Positions 53,724 to 62,294 of a stretch of 64,000 bases of DNA are shown here, in pieces (the first letter of the stretch is position 1; each line of letters starts with the position of its first letter). Source of the stretch: CAIUPE01 sp037131735 (GTDB lineage Bacteria > Pseudomonadota > Alphaproteobacteria > Rhizobiales > Beijerinckiaceae); NCBI GenBank assembly GCA_037131735.1, contig JBAXQM010000003.1:62001-126000 (forward strand), given 5' to 3'. The notes below the pieces were generated by a model, which was not told the origin of the DNA, ran no database searches, and saw only the letters and a program-made list of their open reading frames with translations. The position numbers were made by a program, and so were the translations under genes.

Positions 53724-54686
53724 TTACTCCGCAGCCTTTTCGCGCAATTCGCGCGGCAGAGGGAAGAACATTGATTCATCCGCCGTGGTTACGGTTTCAA
53801 CCGTCACCGCGTAGCGTTCGCCAAAGGCATCAACGATTCCTTCAACAAGAATATCAGGAGCAGAGGCGCCCGCCGTTATCGCAATGGTTTTCAGAAGGGG
53901 AAGCTCGTCCCATGCAATCTCGCTTGCCTGATTGACGAGCCTTGCAATCGGCGCGCCGGCGCGTTCAGCGGTCTCACGTAAGCGTTGCGAATTGGATGAA
54001 TTCCAAGAGCCGACAACAAAGACGGCATCAGATCGTCCCGCTACCGAACGTACAGCTTCTTGCCGGTTGGTGGTTGCGTAACAAATATCTTCTTTGTGCG
54101 GTCCCGCGATCAGAGGAAATTTTTGTTTGAGCGCTTCGACAATCTCACGCGTGTCATCCACGGAGAGCGTGGTCTGCGTGACGAAGGCGAGAGACGCGCC
54201 GTCGCTTGAAGGAAGCGCATTCACGTCATCGAGTGTTTCGATAAGCGTCACAGCGCCATCCGGTAATTGCCCCATCGTACCTACGACTTCCGGATGGCCT
54301 TTATGGCCAACAAGCAAAATCGTTCGGCCACGCTTGTGATGAATTTCAGCTTCGCGATGAACTTTTGTGACGAGGGGGCAGGTGGCATCGATTGCGAAAA
54401 AATTACGCCGCGACGCTTCAGCGGGCACGGATTTCGGCACGCCATGTGCAGAAAAAATTACAGGCGCTTCTGTTTCGGGAATCTCATCGAGCTCACGCAC
54501 AAAGATCGCGCCCTTCTTTTTGAGATCATCAACAACGAAACGATTATGGACGATTTCATGCCGGACATAGACCGGCGCGCCATAGGTCTTCAGCGCCGTC
54601 TCGACAACATCAATCGCGCGCACGACCCCGGCGCAAAAGCCGCGCGGGGCGCAGAGCAGAATCGTGAGCGGCGGTTTGACGGCCAT
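53724..54686 (-). CDS. ispH: 4-hydroxy-3-methylbut-2-enyl diphosphate reductase
   Basis: The 320-residue iron-sulfur enzyme catalyses the last step of the MEP isoprenoid pathway. Cluster cysteines are Cys18 in APRGFCAGV and those in DATCPLVTKVH and DICYATTNRQ; SSNSQRL and the active-site Glu/His segments are present. The ATG at 54686 (MAVKPPLTILLCAPRG) matches family starts, although the frame is open upstream to 54830. No strong Shine-Dalgarno is visible. It heads the ispH-thrB-rnhA run. Confidence 0.94.
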   Translation of the reverse strand: MAVKPPLTILLCAPRGFCAGVVRAIDVVETALKTYGAPVYVRHEIVHNRFVVDDLKKKGAIFVRELDEIPETEAPVIFSAHGVPKSVPAEASRRNFFAIDATCPLVTKVHREAEIHHKRGRTILLVGHKGHPEVVGTMGQLPDGAVTLIETLDDVNALPSSDGASLAFVTQTTLSVDDTREIVEALKQKFPLIAGPHKEDICYATTNRQEAVRSVAGRSDAVFVVGSWNSSNSQRLRETAERAGAPIARLVNQASEIAWDELPLLKTIAITAGASAPDILVEGIVDAFGERYAVTVETVTTADESMFFPLPRELREKAAE

Positions 54687-54783
54687 GACGGGGTCCGAAC
54701 GGAGAAAACTTGCCTGTTTGTGAGGCGCGCGCGACAAGAGGTCAAGCGATGCGTCCCGTTTTCCCTGTTTGAAGGATCCCGCC

Positions 54784-55416
54784 GTGCCGATTGAGGCCTT
54801 TCTTTTCGATATGGACGATGTCCTGTGCACTTATGACGTCGGGCGGCGCATCGAGGCGCTGGCGGGCCTGTCGGGACGGTCGGAGGCAGAAATCCATGCC
54901 GCGATTTGGCAGACGGATTTTCTCGACCGCGCCGATCGGGGAGATTTTTCGGCTGATGACTATCTGGGAGAATTTGGCCGCCGCCTTGGTCGCCCTCTGA
55001 CCCGCGCGGAATGGGTTGAGGTCCGCCGCCTGTCGATGACCCCGGATCAGTCGATGCTCGACCTAGTCAAAGAGCTTGGTCAAAATCATCAGCTCGCACT
55101 GCTCACCAATAATGATCGGCTTCTCGCCGAAACGCTTGATGCGCTATTCCCCGAATTGCGCCCGCTTTTCAGGGAGCATCTTTATGTGTCGGCAGAATTG
55201 GGCCTCGCGAAGCCCGATCCGGAGATTTTCCGCGCCGTGTGCAAGAGACTCGATGTCAAAACGGAGGCTGCCTTTTTCATCGATGATCTCGCGGTCAATG
55301 TTGCGGGTGCGAAAGAGGCGGGGCTTGATGGACATGTCTTTGCGGGGTCCCGCGGCTTTCGCGACGCTCTCTCAATCAAAGGCGTGGCGATCAAGGATCG
55401 CTCTTTAGATGAGTAA
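54784..55416 (+). CDS. HAD-superfamily hydrolase (subfamily IA)
   Basis: The 210-residue HAD phosphatase has nucleophile Asp9 and acid Asp11 in FLFDMDDVLC, Thr/Asn in LLTNNDR, Lys in LAKPDPEIF and the acidic FIDDLAVN motif. It hydrolyses a small phosphorylated metabolite, identity unknown. The GTG at 54784 has AAGGA seven bases upstream and matches the family start. It is divergent from ispH and lies 48 bases before the MATE gene. Confidence 0.86.
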   Translation: MPIEAFLFDMDDVLCTYDVGRRIEALAGLSGRSEAEIHAAIWQTDFLDRADRGDFSADDYLGEFGRRLGRPLTRAEWVEVRRLSMTPDQSMLDLVKELGQNHQLALLTNNDRLLAETLDALFPELRPLFREHLYVSAELGLAKPDPEIFRAVCKRLDVKTEAAFFIDDLAVNVAGAKEAGLDGHVFAGSRGFRDALSIKGVAIKDRSLDE

Positions 55417-55464
55417 ACATCGCGTGCTCTTGACGGCGCGGGCCCTTCATGCGGATTTGCAGCC

Positions 55465-56847
55465 ATGAACGACTCAAGCCCTCGCCCTGACGCTGCCTCA
55501 AGCACGGCGGGCAAATTCACTTACGGCTCCATTAAACGTCATGTGCTTGTGATGTCAGCGAGCGGCGCCATCGGGTTGATCTCGATTTTTGCCGTCGATC
55601 TCTTGTCGCTTCTTTATGTGTCTTGGCTTGGCAATGTGAATTTCACAGCGGGCGTTGGCTATGCCACGGCCGTGATGTTTTTCTCGACCTCCGCCAATGT
55701 CGGCATGATGATCGGTGTGACAGCGCTTGTGTCCCGATCTCTTGGTGCACGTGATCGCGAACGCGCACGACGCCAAGGCGGAACAAGCCTCGCGATCTCG
55801 GCCTTCGCGGCTTTGATTGTCACCCTCGGCATTATGAGTGCGCTTGATCCGATTTTGCGCCTCTTGGGTGCAGAAGGTGAAACCGCGCGTGTTGCCTATC
55901 GCTTCTTGATGATTGCCATGCCATCCAATGTCATTCTCGGCATTGGCATGGCTTTATCGGGTTTATTACGTTCAGCCGGTGACGCGCGACGTTCCATGTA
56001 TGTTACGCTTGCGGGCGCCATTGCCTCAGTGTTTCTCGATCCACTTTTTATCTTCGGTTTTGGCTTTGGTACCGATGGCGCAGCGATGGCGACGATCTGT
56101 TCGCGTATAGTCTTTTGTCTCGTCGGCTATCATGGCGCGTTTCGCGTGCATGATCTCGTGCGCATTCCGGCAGTCATGGAAATTTTTGAAGATATGCCGT
56201 CTTTGTTCGGCATTGCGTTGCCAGCGGTTCTCACAAATCTCGCGGGTCCTGCCGCAGGCGCTTTCATGACGGCGGTGCTGGCCCCCTATGGCGATGAAGC
56301 CGTTGCCGCGAATGCGATTGTGACGCGGCTGATTCCGGTTGCGTTTGGTTCGGTTTTTGCGCTTTCGGGAGCGATAGGTCCGATCATCGGGCAAAATCTC
56401 GGCGCACGAAATATTGCGCGTGTGCGTATGACATTGACTGATGGATTATCGTTTTCAACCATCAGCATCGTTGCTGCTTGGGCGATACTCGCTTTGGCGC
56501 ATAAAGAAATATCATTCATTTTCCATGTGAGCGCCGAAACGGCTGATCTAATCACCTATTTTTGCTTTTTCATTGCGGGTAGCTGGATTTTCCACGGCGC
56601 GTTGTTTGTCGCGAATGCATCCTTCAACAATCTCGGTGCGCCTGCTTTGGCAACCGCGTTCAATTGGGGAAAATCAACCATTGGTACCGTACCTTTCGCG
56701 CTTCTTGGCGCTGAATGGTATGGCGCGAAAGGCGCGCTCGCTGGTCAAGCACTGGGTGCTGTGTTTTTCGGTGTCGCGGGCGTGTGGGCTGCTTACAAGG
56801 TGGTCGATCGCATCGCAAAGCGGTGGGACAAAGAAGCGTTATCGTAA
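55465..56847 (+). CDS. MATE-family efflux transporter
   Basis: The 460-residue membrane protein has 12 hydrophobic segments arranged as two MATE repeats. It includes GMALSGLLRSAGDARRSMYV and the second-half equivalent GSWIFHGALFVANASFNNLG. It would export organic cations or drugs using Na+ or H+. A Ser/Pro-rich N-terminal tail of about 25 residues precedes the first helix. It is followed closely by a hypothetical gene. Confidence 0.9.
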   Translation: MNDSSPRPDAASSTAGKFTYGSIKRHVLVMSASGAIGLISIFAVDLLSLLYVSWLGNVNFTAGVGYATAVMFFSTSANVGMMIGVTALVSRSLGARDRERARRQGGTSLAISAFAALIVTLGIMSALDPILRLLGAEGETARVAYRFLMIAMPSNVILGIGMALSGLLRSAGDARRSMYVTLAGAIASVFLDPLFIFGFGFGTDGAAMATICSRIVFCLVGYHGAFRVHDLVRIPAVMEIFEDMPSLFGIALPAVLTNLAGPAAGAFMTAVLAPYGDEAVAANAIVTRLIPVAFGSVFALSGAIGPIIGQNLGARNIARVRMTLTDGLSFSTISIVAAWAILALAHKEISFIFHVSAETADLITYFCFFIAGSWIFHGALFVANASFNNLGAPALATAFNWGKSTIGTVPFALLGAEWYGAKGALAGQALGAVFFGVAGVWAAYKVVDRIAKRWDKEALS

Positions 56848-56882
56848 GCGTAAGATAAAAGCGCTAAGGGGAGGGCGAGCCG

Positions 56883-57443
56883 ATGATGACCTATCAGGAA
56901 TGGTTGAAAATTGTCGAAGGCACGGAAGCCATGCGCGATGTGGCGCGGCGATTGGGCTTGGGCGATTCCGATATGCATCGCGCGCTTGAAGCTTTGATGC
57001 CAGCAACCATGATGAATGGATTTGCGCAGACAGTATTCGGCGCGGGACGTCCACCCGTCGGCAATCCATTCGAGAGTTTTTTCTCGTCAACAGAAATCAA
57101 GCGGGCGGTTGCCCGACAGGCCGCCGCGCTATCAGGCATGAATGAAGCGTTTTTCAATGACATCATGCCGGCATTTGCGAGTGGCTTTGCGACAGCAGCC
57201 AATCAATTTTCAAATACAGCAAGTAAGGCTCCATCAGGCGATGACATGGGACATGCCATGGGTGAAGCGATTGGTGGTATGATGGCGGCGATGATGGGTT
57301 TAGCGCCTGATAAAGAGAAAGAAACCGTATCCACGCAAGATCCCTCGAAACTGGGCATGCAAATGTTCGAGAGCTTCGTGAAGGCCGGACAATCAGCCCA
57401 AGCCGACTATCTCAAAGCCATGCAGGATATGTTCAAGAAGTAA
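56883..57443 (+). CDS. Hypothetical protein, Ala/Met-rich, possible DUF937-like
   Basis: The 186-residue protein has no clear family. It begins MMTYQEWLKIVEGTEAMRDVARRLG, is rich in Ala, Met, Gly and Phe, and contains QAAALSGMNEAFFNDIMPAFASGF, loosely like DUF937 proteins. The Gly/Met-rich stretch GHAMGEAIGGMMAAMMG could be an amphipathic helix. A GGGGAGGGCG ribosome site precedes the ATG. It lies 35 bases after the MATE gene on the same strand. Confidence 0.6.
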   Translation: MMTYQEWLKIVEGTEAMRDVARRLGLGDSDMHRALEALMPATMMNGFAQTVFGAGRPPVGNPFESFFSSTEIKRAVARQAAALSGMNEAFFNDIMPAFASGFATAANQFSNTASKAPSGDDMGHAMGEAIGGMMAAMMGLAPDKEKETVSTQDPSKLGMQMFESFVKAGQSAQADYLKAMQDMFKK

Positions 57444-57458
57444 ACGCTTCTTCGCGCG

Positions 57459-58832
57459 TTAGCGATAGCGCGCATAGTCGAAGACGGGCGTGACGTCACG
57501 TTTCCAGTCATTCGAGAAGAGTGTGATGAGTTCGTCAGCTTGTGTTTTCCCACGCGCAAGAAGGTCACGCAGAGGTTCGAGAAAAAGAGTCTCATTATCG
57601 CCTTTGGCGTTTTTAAGCGCGCGGCGATCGAGACCATATTCGGCGATCTTCACAAGCTCTTTGGCAACATTCGCAACCGACATACGGCGAATACTTGTTT
57701 CAAGCGCGCCTTTCGGTGTTTCACGGCGCAACATCTCACGCTCTTCGAGCGTCCATGATTTCGCAACATCCCATGCGGCGTCTAACGCGGTTTGATCATA
57801 AAGCAAGCCTACCCAAAAAGCGGAAAGCGCATTGAGCATGGGTTTTGATCCGGCATCGGCGCCGCGCATTTCAAGATAACGCTTCAAACGCACTTCCGGG
57901 AATATTGTGGATAGATGATTGACCCAATCGGAAAGCACAGGTCTTTCACCGGGTACAGCCGGATGTTTTCCAGCCATTAGATCGCGGAATGATGTGCCCG
58001 CGACATCGATATAATCATTGCCGCGTTTCAAGAAATACATCGGCACATCGAGTGCCCAGTCCGCATAACGTTCAAAACCCATCCCGCTTTCAAAGGCGAA
58101 AGGCATCATGCCCGTGCGGTCACGATCCGTATCAAGCCAGATCGCCGAACGCATCGATTTGAAACCGTTCAATTGCCCTTCAGTGAAAGGCGAATTCGCA
58201 AACAGCGCCGTAGCAATCGGTTGCAAAGCCACAGAGGTTTTGAGTTTCAAAACCATATCCGCTTCAGATGAGAAATCGAGGTTCACCTGCACGGTCGATG
58301 TGCGATACATCATATCGAGACCGAGCTTGCCGACTTTCGGCATATAGCGCGTCATGATCGCATAACGGCTCTTCGGCATGGTGGGCGTTTCCGCACGCGT
58401 CCATTGCGGACTCATACCGAGGCCCAGAAAGGCGATATCTAACTCTTCACCTGCGGCGAAGACATCTTTGAAATGCTGATCGAGTTCGTCCGATGTTTCA
58501 TGCAGGGATTTAACCGCCGCACCTGACAATTCGAATTGTCCACCAGGTTCAAGCGAGATGGCCCCGCCCCCTTTCGGATCGAAAAGGCCGATGATTTTGT
58601 CTTTGTCGTGGATCGGATCCCAACTGGTGCGATCCTGCATCGAGAGCAGCAGCGCTTCGATTCCTTTTGTGCCTTCATAAGGCACCGGCGCATGGGTCTT
58701 CGGACGGAACGGAAATTTTTCATGTTCCGTGCCGATGCGAAACGCGTCTTTCGGCTTCGAACCCGCTTCGAGATAGGCGATCAGCGTGTCGCGGCTCTCA
58801 ATTGGGGTCTCATCGGAAATGTCGCGGGCCAT
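57459..58832 (-). CDS. gshA: Glutamate-cysteine ligase, plant/alphaproteobacterial type
   Basis: The 457-residue GCS2-type ligase has RIGTEHEKFPFR and SLEPGGQFELSG near the N-terminus, MYRTSTVQVNLDF in the middle and a C-terminal LARGKTQADELI segment. It makes gamma-glutamylcysteine, the first step of glutathione synthesis. Length and motifs match the proteobacterial homologues of plant GSH1. The ATG is at 58832. It converges on the hypothetical gene and lies downstream of rsmE on the same strand. Confidence 0.93.
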   Translation of the reverse strand: MARDISDETPIESRDTLIAYLEAGSKPKDAFRIGTEHEKFPFRPKTHAPVPYEGTKGIEALLLSMQDRTSWDPIHDKDKIIGLFDPKGGGAISLEPGGQFELSGAAVKSLHETSDELDQHFKDVFAAGEELDIAFLGLGMSPQWTRAETPTMPKSRYAIMTRYMPKVGKLGLDMMYRTSTVQVNLDFSSEADMVLKLKTSVALQPIATALFANSPFTEGQLNGFKSMRSAIWLDTDRDRTGMMPFAFESGMGFERYADWALDVPMYFLKRGNDYIDVAGTSFRDLMAGKHPAVPGERPVLSDWVNHLSTIFPEVRLKRYLEMRGADAGSKPMLNALSAFWVGLLYDQTALDAAWDVAKSWTLEEREMLRRETPKGALETSIRRMSVANVAKELVKIAEYGLDRRALKNAKGDNETLFLEPLRDLLARGKTQADELITLFSNDWKRDVTPVFDYARYR

Positions 58833-58911
58833 GGGCGCCTTTCAAAAGCATCCCGAGCCAAGCGCCCGGGACAGGCTCCTTAGGGGCTAAGATGCTGCAG
58901 TGCAATCCGTT

Positions 58912-59652
58912 TCACCCGAAGTCACCCAAAGTGGCTTGCACAAGCGCAAGCGCAGCAACAGCTGCTGTATCGGCTCGTAAAATACGCGGACCAAGGGATA
59001 AAGCGATAACAGACTGAATTTTCAATATTTTTTGTCGTTCCTCGGCGGAGAAGCCGCCCTCTGGCCCGATCAGGACAGAGACAGGACCCTTCGCCGGTTT
59101 TTGCAAGGCAGCCAGCGGATTGGCAATCTCGGCGCGCTCATCGCAGAAGATCAATGTGCGGTCGGCTTCCCAGGACTCGAGAACGGTGTCGAGCTTGCGC
59201 GCGGGCAGAAGCTCGGGGACAGCGAGAATGCCGCATTGTTCGGCCGCTTCGATCATATTGGCGAAGAGTCGGTCGCGGTTAAGGCGGGTCACCTGCGTGT
59301 GCTGGGTGATCACCGGGCCAACCCTGTCGGCCCCCATTTCAACCGCCTTTTGGACGAGGTAATCAAGCCTAGCCTGTTTCAACGGCGCGAACAGGAATTC
59401 GATCCGTCCCCGCGATGGTTGCGGCCGCGTTTGGCGGATAACGGCTAGTTTTGCGTCTTTTTTGCTCGTTTCAGCGATCCGCGCGAGAAATTCGCCGTCT
59501 TTCCCATTGAAAATCAGCACCGCATCATCCGGCTGTAGCCGAAGTACGTGGATGAGATAATGGCTCTGCTCGCGCTCAAGCGTCAACGTATCGTCGGCCC
59601 GCAAAGCGCTCTCGACGAAGAGCCGCGGAGTCCTGAAATCATAATCGGGCAC
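58912..59652 (-). CDS. rsmE: 16S rRNA m3U1498 methyltransferase RsmE
   Basis: The 246-residue SPOUT-fold methyltransferase has an N-terminal PUA-like part (RLFVESALRADDTLTL), the EAAEQCG motif, and the knot motifs LIGPEGGFSAEE and LSLGPRILRADTA. It methylates U1498 of 16S rRNA. GTG at 59652 is preferred because GGAG lies eight bases upstream and the length then matches the family. The frame is open to 59790. It lies 79 bases before gshA. Confidence 0.92.
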   Translation of the reverse strand: MPDYDFRTPRLFVESALRADDTLTLEREQSHYLIHVLRLQPDDAVLIFNGKDGEFLARIAETSKKDAKLAVIRQTRPQPSRGRIEFLFAPLKQARLDYLVQKAVEMGADRVGPVITQHTQVTRLNRDRLFANMIEAAEQCGILAVPELLPARKLDTVLESWEADRTLIFCDERAEIANPLAALQKPAKGPVSVLIGPEGGFSAEERQKILKIQSVIALSLGPRILRADTAAVAALALVQATLGDFG

Positions 59653-59808
59653 GCGTGGTTCTCCGCTTGCAAGGGTTAAAGCCCCCCATCTGGGGCCATA
59701 CCGTCGCCATAAAGGGCCTGTAAAGGGTTTTTCGCTATCGATTGATTGAAGGGCGGCGAAGCTGATAGAGGCTTTCCGCAGGCGAACCATCGCAAGGGGC
59801 GGATTAGA

Positions 59809-60270
59809 ATGCGGGCAGTAGGGCTGAAATCAAGTAGAGCAGGCCTTGTTTTAATGGCCGCTTTGATGAGTGCGTCATTCGGTTCTGTTGCGTCCTCCGC
59901 TGATGATCCCTGTCAGGCTTTGGGTAAAGTTCTCACGGGCCGTGCGCAGATTATTCAAGAAGTCCAAGCCTATCGCGAGAAAAAGCCGACGGCTGATCAA
60001 GCCTGCGCGACTTTCACAAAGTTATCAAAGATCAATGTCACAGCGACAGCGGCTGTTGAGCGCGACGGCGCATGGTGCCGCGCGCCCGAAGACCTTGCTG
60101 CGAGTTTGAAGAGCCAACAAAACGACATCGACACGGGTAAGAAAAACGCCTGTAAAGCCGCAGCGGATATGAAAAAGGCGCAGAAAAATGGTGGCGGTGC
60201 ACCCGCGCCTTTTGGTGGTGGTGATGGAATTGTTGGCGGTGAAATGAAATTGCCGCAGGGTGCTCTCTAA
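59809..60270 (+). CDS. Hypothetical secreted protein
   Basis: The 153-residue protein has an N-terminal signal peptide (hydrophobic GLVLMAALMSASFG, SVASSADD cleavage region). The mature part has about four Cys residues (DPCQ, QACA, WCRA, NACKAA) that could form two disulfides. The tail is Gly/Pro-rich. No family is recognised. It lies three bases before ubiA and is probably co-transcribed with it. A GGGGCGGA ribosome-like site precedes the ATG. Confidence 0.62.
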   Translation: MRAVGLKSSRAGLVLMAALMSASFGSVASSADDPCQALGKVLTGRAQIIQEVQAYREKKPTADQACATFTKLSKINVTATAAVERDGAWCRAPEDLAASLKSQQNDIDTGKKNACKAAADMKKAQKNGGGAPAPFGGGDGIVGGEMKLPQGAL

Positions 60271-60273
60271 CGC

Positions 60274-61230
60274 ATGAATGATTTGATGGACCGCGCAATT
60301 CCCGATGCGCAACGCGGGAATTGGGTTGATCACTCTGCGCCGCTATGGGCTCGCCCTTATTTAAGATTAGCGCGTATCGATCGTCCAATCGGATGGTGGT
60401 TGCTGGTTCTCCCTTGTTGGTGGTCAGCAGCACTTGTCGCGATTTATCAAGGCAAGAGCGCTCCTTCACTTTCTGATCTTGCGTTGTTATTGATCGGAGC
60501 GGTTGCCATGCGTGGCGCCGGTTCGACTTACAATGACATTGTCGATCGCGATCTCGATGCGCGTGTCGCGCGCACACGGTCTCGTCCGATTGCTTCGGGT
60601 CAGATCAGTGTGAAAGCCGCAGCGCTTTTTTGCGCGTTGCAATGTTTGGTTGGACTATTCGTTCTTTTGTCTTTCAATCATTTTGCAATCGGGCTCGGAT
60701 TTCTCTCGATTCTGCCGGTGCTCATTTATCCCTTTATGAAGCGGATCACCTCATGGCCGCAGGCGGTGCTCGGCCTCGCATTTTCATGGGGGGCGTTGAT
60801 GGGATGGGCGACGGCTGAGGGCGCGCTCGCCGCGCCCGCCCTCTGGCTTTATGGCGCAGCCATCGCTTGGACGATGGGCTACGATACAATCTATGCTGTC
60901 CAAGATATTGAGGATGATGCGATTGCCGGTATTCGCTCGACAGCCCGCCTTTTTGGCTCAAAAACCCCCTTGGCGGTTGGTATATTCTACGGACTCACCA
61001 CTATTTTCACATTTGTAGCGATTTTTACCGCCGGTGCGGGGTGGGTCGCTTATGGGGCGGGCGCAGCGTTTTCGGCACATCTCTTTTCTCAGGCGTTGAA
61101 AATCCGGCTTGAGGACGGGGCTTTGGCGCTCCGGCTTTTCCGATCAAACCGCAATGCCGGCCTCCTCCTTTTTGCGGGGCTTGCACTTGATGCTGCGGTG
61201 CGGCATGTCCTGCCCACGCTGTTCGGGTAG
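60274..61230 (+). CDS. ubiA: 4-hydroxybenzoate polyprenyltransferase
   Basis: The 318-residue membrane prenyltransferase has the first Asp-rich motif in NDIVDRDLD and the second in DIEDDAIAG, with about eight to nine hydrophobic helices. LRLARIDRPIGWWLLVLPCWWS is typical of the UbiA N-terminus. It attaches the isoprenoid tail to 4-hydroxybenzoate for ubiquinone. A hairpin (61231-61252) directly follows the stop. Confidence 0.94.
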   Translation: MNDLMDRAIPDAQRGNWVDHSAPLWARPYLRLARIDRPIGWWLLVLPCWWSAALVAIYQGKSAPSLSDLALLLIGAVAMRGAGSTYNDIVDRDLDARVARTRSRPIASGQISVKAAALFCALQCLVGLFVLLSFNHFAIGLGFLSILPVLIYPFMKRITSWPQAVLGLAFSWGALMGWATAEGALAAPALWLYGAAIAWTMGYDTIYAVQDIEDDAIAGIRSTARLFGSKTPLAVGIFYGLTTIFTFVAIFTAGAGWVAYGAGAAFSAHLFSQALKIRLEDGALALRLFRSNRNAGLLLFAGLALDAAVRHVLPTLFG

Positions 61231-61252
61231 GGCCTTAATTACAAATTAGGCC
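61231..61252. other. Hairpin after ubiA
   Basis: GGCC-T-TAATT, ACA loop, AATTA-GGCC: nine paired bases with one bulged T start directly at the ubiA stop. No T run follows, so it is a weak terminator at best; it may instead stabilise the 3' end. Confidence 0.4.
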
Positions 61253-61292
61253 CATGCCGCAAATAATTGAGTAATTGAGAAAGGACCGACCG

Positions 61293-61553
61293 ATGTCTGC
61301 GACTACATCTCCCGCACAGGGCAAGCAATTGCTCCATCTCGTTTTCGGCGGTGAACTTGTGGATCTCGATGGTATGGATTTCACCGATCTCTCAAAACTC
61401 GACATTGTCGGCATTTTCCCGAATTATGCGTCTGCGCATGCGGCATGGAAAGCCAAAGCACAGGCAACGGTCGACAATGCTCATATGCGTTACTTTGTTG
61501 TACATCTTCACCGTTTGCTCGATCCGCGTTCTTCGGTCGACGATAAGCACTGA
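61293..61553 (+). CDS. DUF4170 family protein
   Basis: The 86-residue soluble protein matches the DUF4170 family of Alphaproteobacteria by the segments HLVFGGELVDL, VGIFPNYASAHAAWKAKAQ and YFVVHLHRLLDP. Its function is unknown. It sits upstream of envelope lipid genes, a common neighbourhood for it. The ATG at 61293 is preferred to a TTG six codons upstream. Confidence 0.83.
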   Translation: MSATTSPAQGKQLLHLVFGGELVDLDGMDFTDLSKLDIVGIFPNYASAHAAWKAKAQATVDNAHMRYFVVHLHRLLDPRSSVDDKH

Positions 61554-61574
61554 GCATCGATTGTTTATTTTCTG

Positions 61575-62294
61575 ATGTTGAAACGGATCGCCCGCTACCC
61601 GCGTATTCAAGCTGCAATCGGGGCGGTTCTTGCGGGCTATTTTAAATTTGTTCGTGCAACGACACGAATTACATGGCTTGATCCCGATATTGTTGAAACG
61701 CTGAAACGCGAAGATTCTTTTATTTGCGCGATTTGGCACGGACAAAATTTTATGATCCCTCTTGCGATTTGGGAGGGTGCAAAAGTCGCGGTGCTCATCA
61801 CGCGGCATGGTGATGGTGCCGTCATTGCTGAAGCCTGTGAGCGCATGGGCATGACGCCTATTCGCGCTTCGGGTGGTTCACAAAAGCAGAAAAATGAAAA
61901 AGGCGGTGCAGCAGGATTGCGTGCCATGATTGGCGCGCTTGATGAAGGCTATATTGTAGCGATAACGCCCGATGCGCCCAAGACCGCGCGCGTTGCGGTG
62001 CAGGGCATTATCGCCTTGGCACGTTTGTCGGGTCGTCCTATTCGTCCATTCTGTGTGGCGACCTCGCGCCGCATCGATCTTAACAATTGGGATCGCACGA
62101 GCATTTGTCTTCCCTTTGGTCGCGGTGCCATTGCAGTTGGTAATGCGATTACCATTGACCGTGATGCCGATGCTGAAACGCAAGAACAAGTCCGGCTGCA
62201 GCTTGAGCGCGACCTCGATGCGATGCATGATCGCGCTTATGCTTTTCTCGGTACCGTTGATCCGGGTCGTGGCTTGCGGGCTAATCGCATATGA
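61575..62294 (+). CDS. DUF374 lysophospholipid acyltransferase-like protein
   Basis: The 239-residue protein is similar to the DUF374 branch of the LPLAT acyltransferase group, with WHGQ near residue 55 in place of the usual HX4D and the TPDAPKTARVAVQGII block. It lies just before waaA and overlaps it by four bases (62291-62294), so it probably acts in lipid A or lipopolysaccharide assembly. The acyl donor and acceptor are not known. Confidence 0.8.
   Translation: MLKRIARYPRIQAAIGAVLAGYFKFVRATTRITWLDPDIVETLKREDSFICAIWHGQNFMIPLAIWEGAKVAVLITRHGDGAVIAEACERMGMTPIRASGGSQKQKNEKGGAAGLRAMIGALDEGYIVAITPDAPKTARVAVQGIIALARLSGRPIRPFCVATSRRIDLNNWDRTSICLPFGRGAIAVGNAITIDRDADAETQEQVRLQLERDLDAMHDRAYAFLGTVDPGRGLRANRI

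Noticed and set aside
61231..61252. Terminator after ubiA
   Set aside because: There is a good stem but no T run follows it; listed only as a hairpin.
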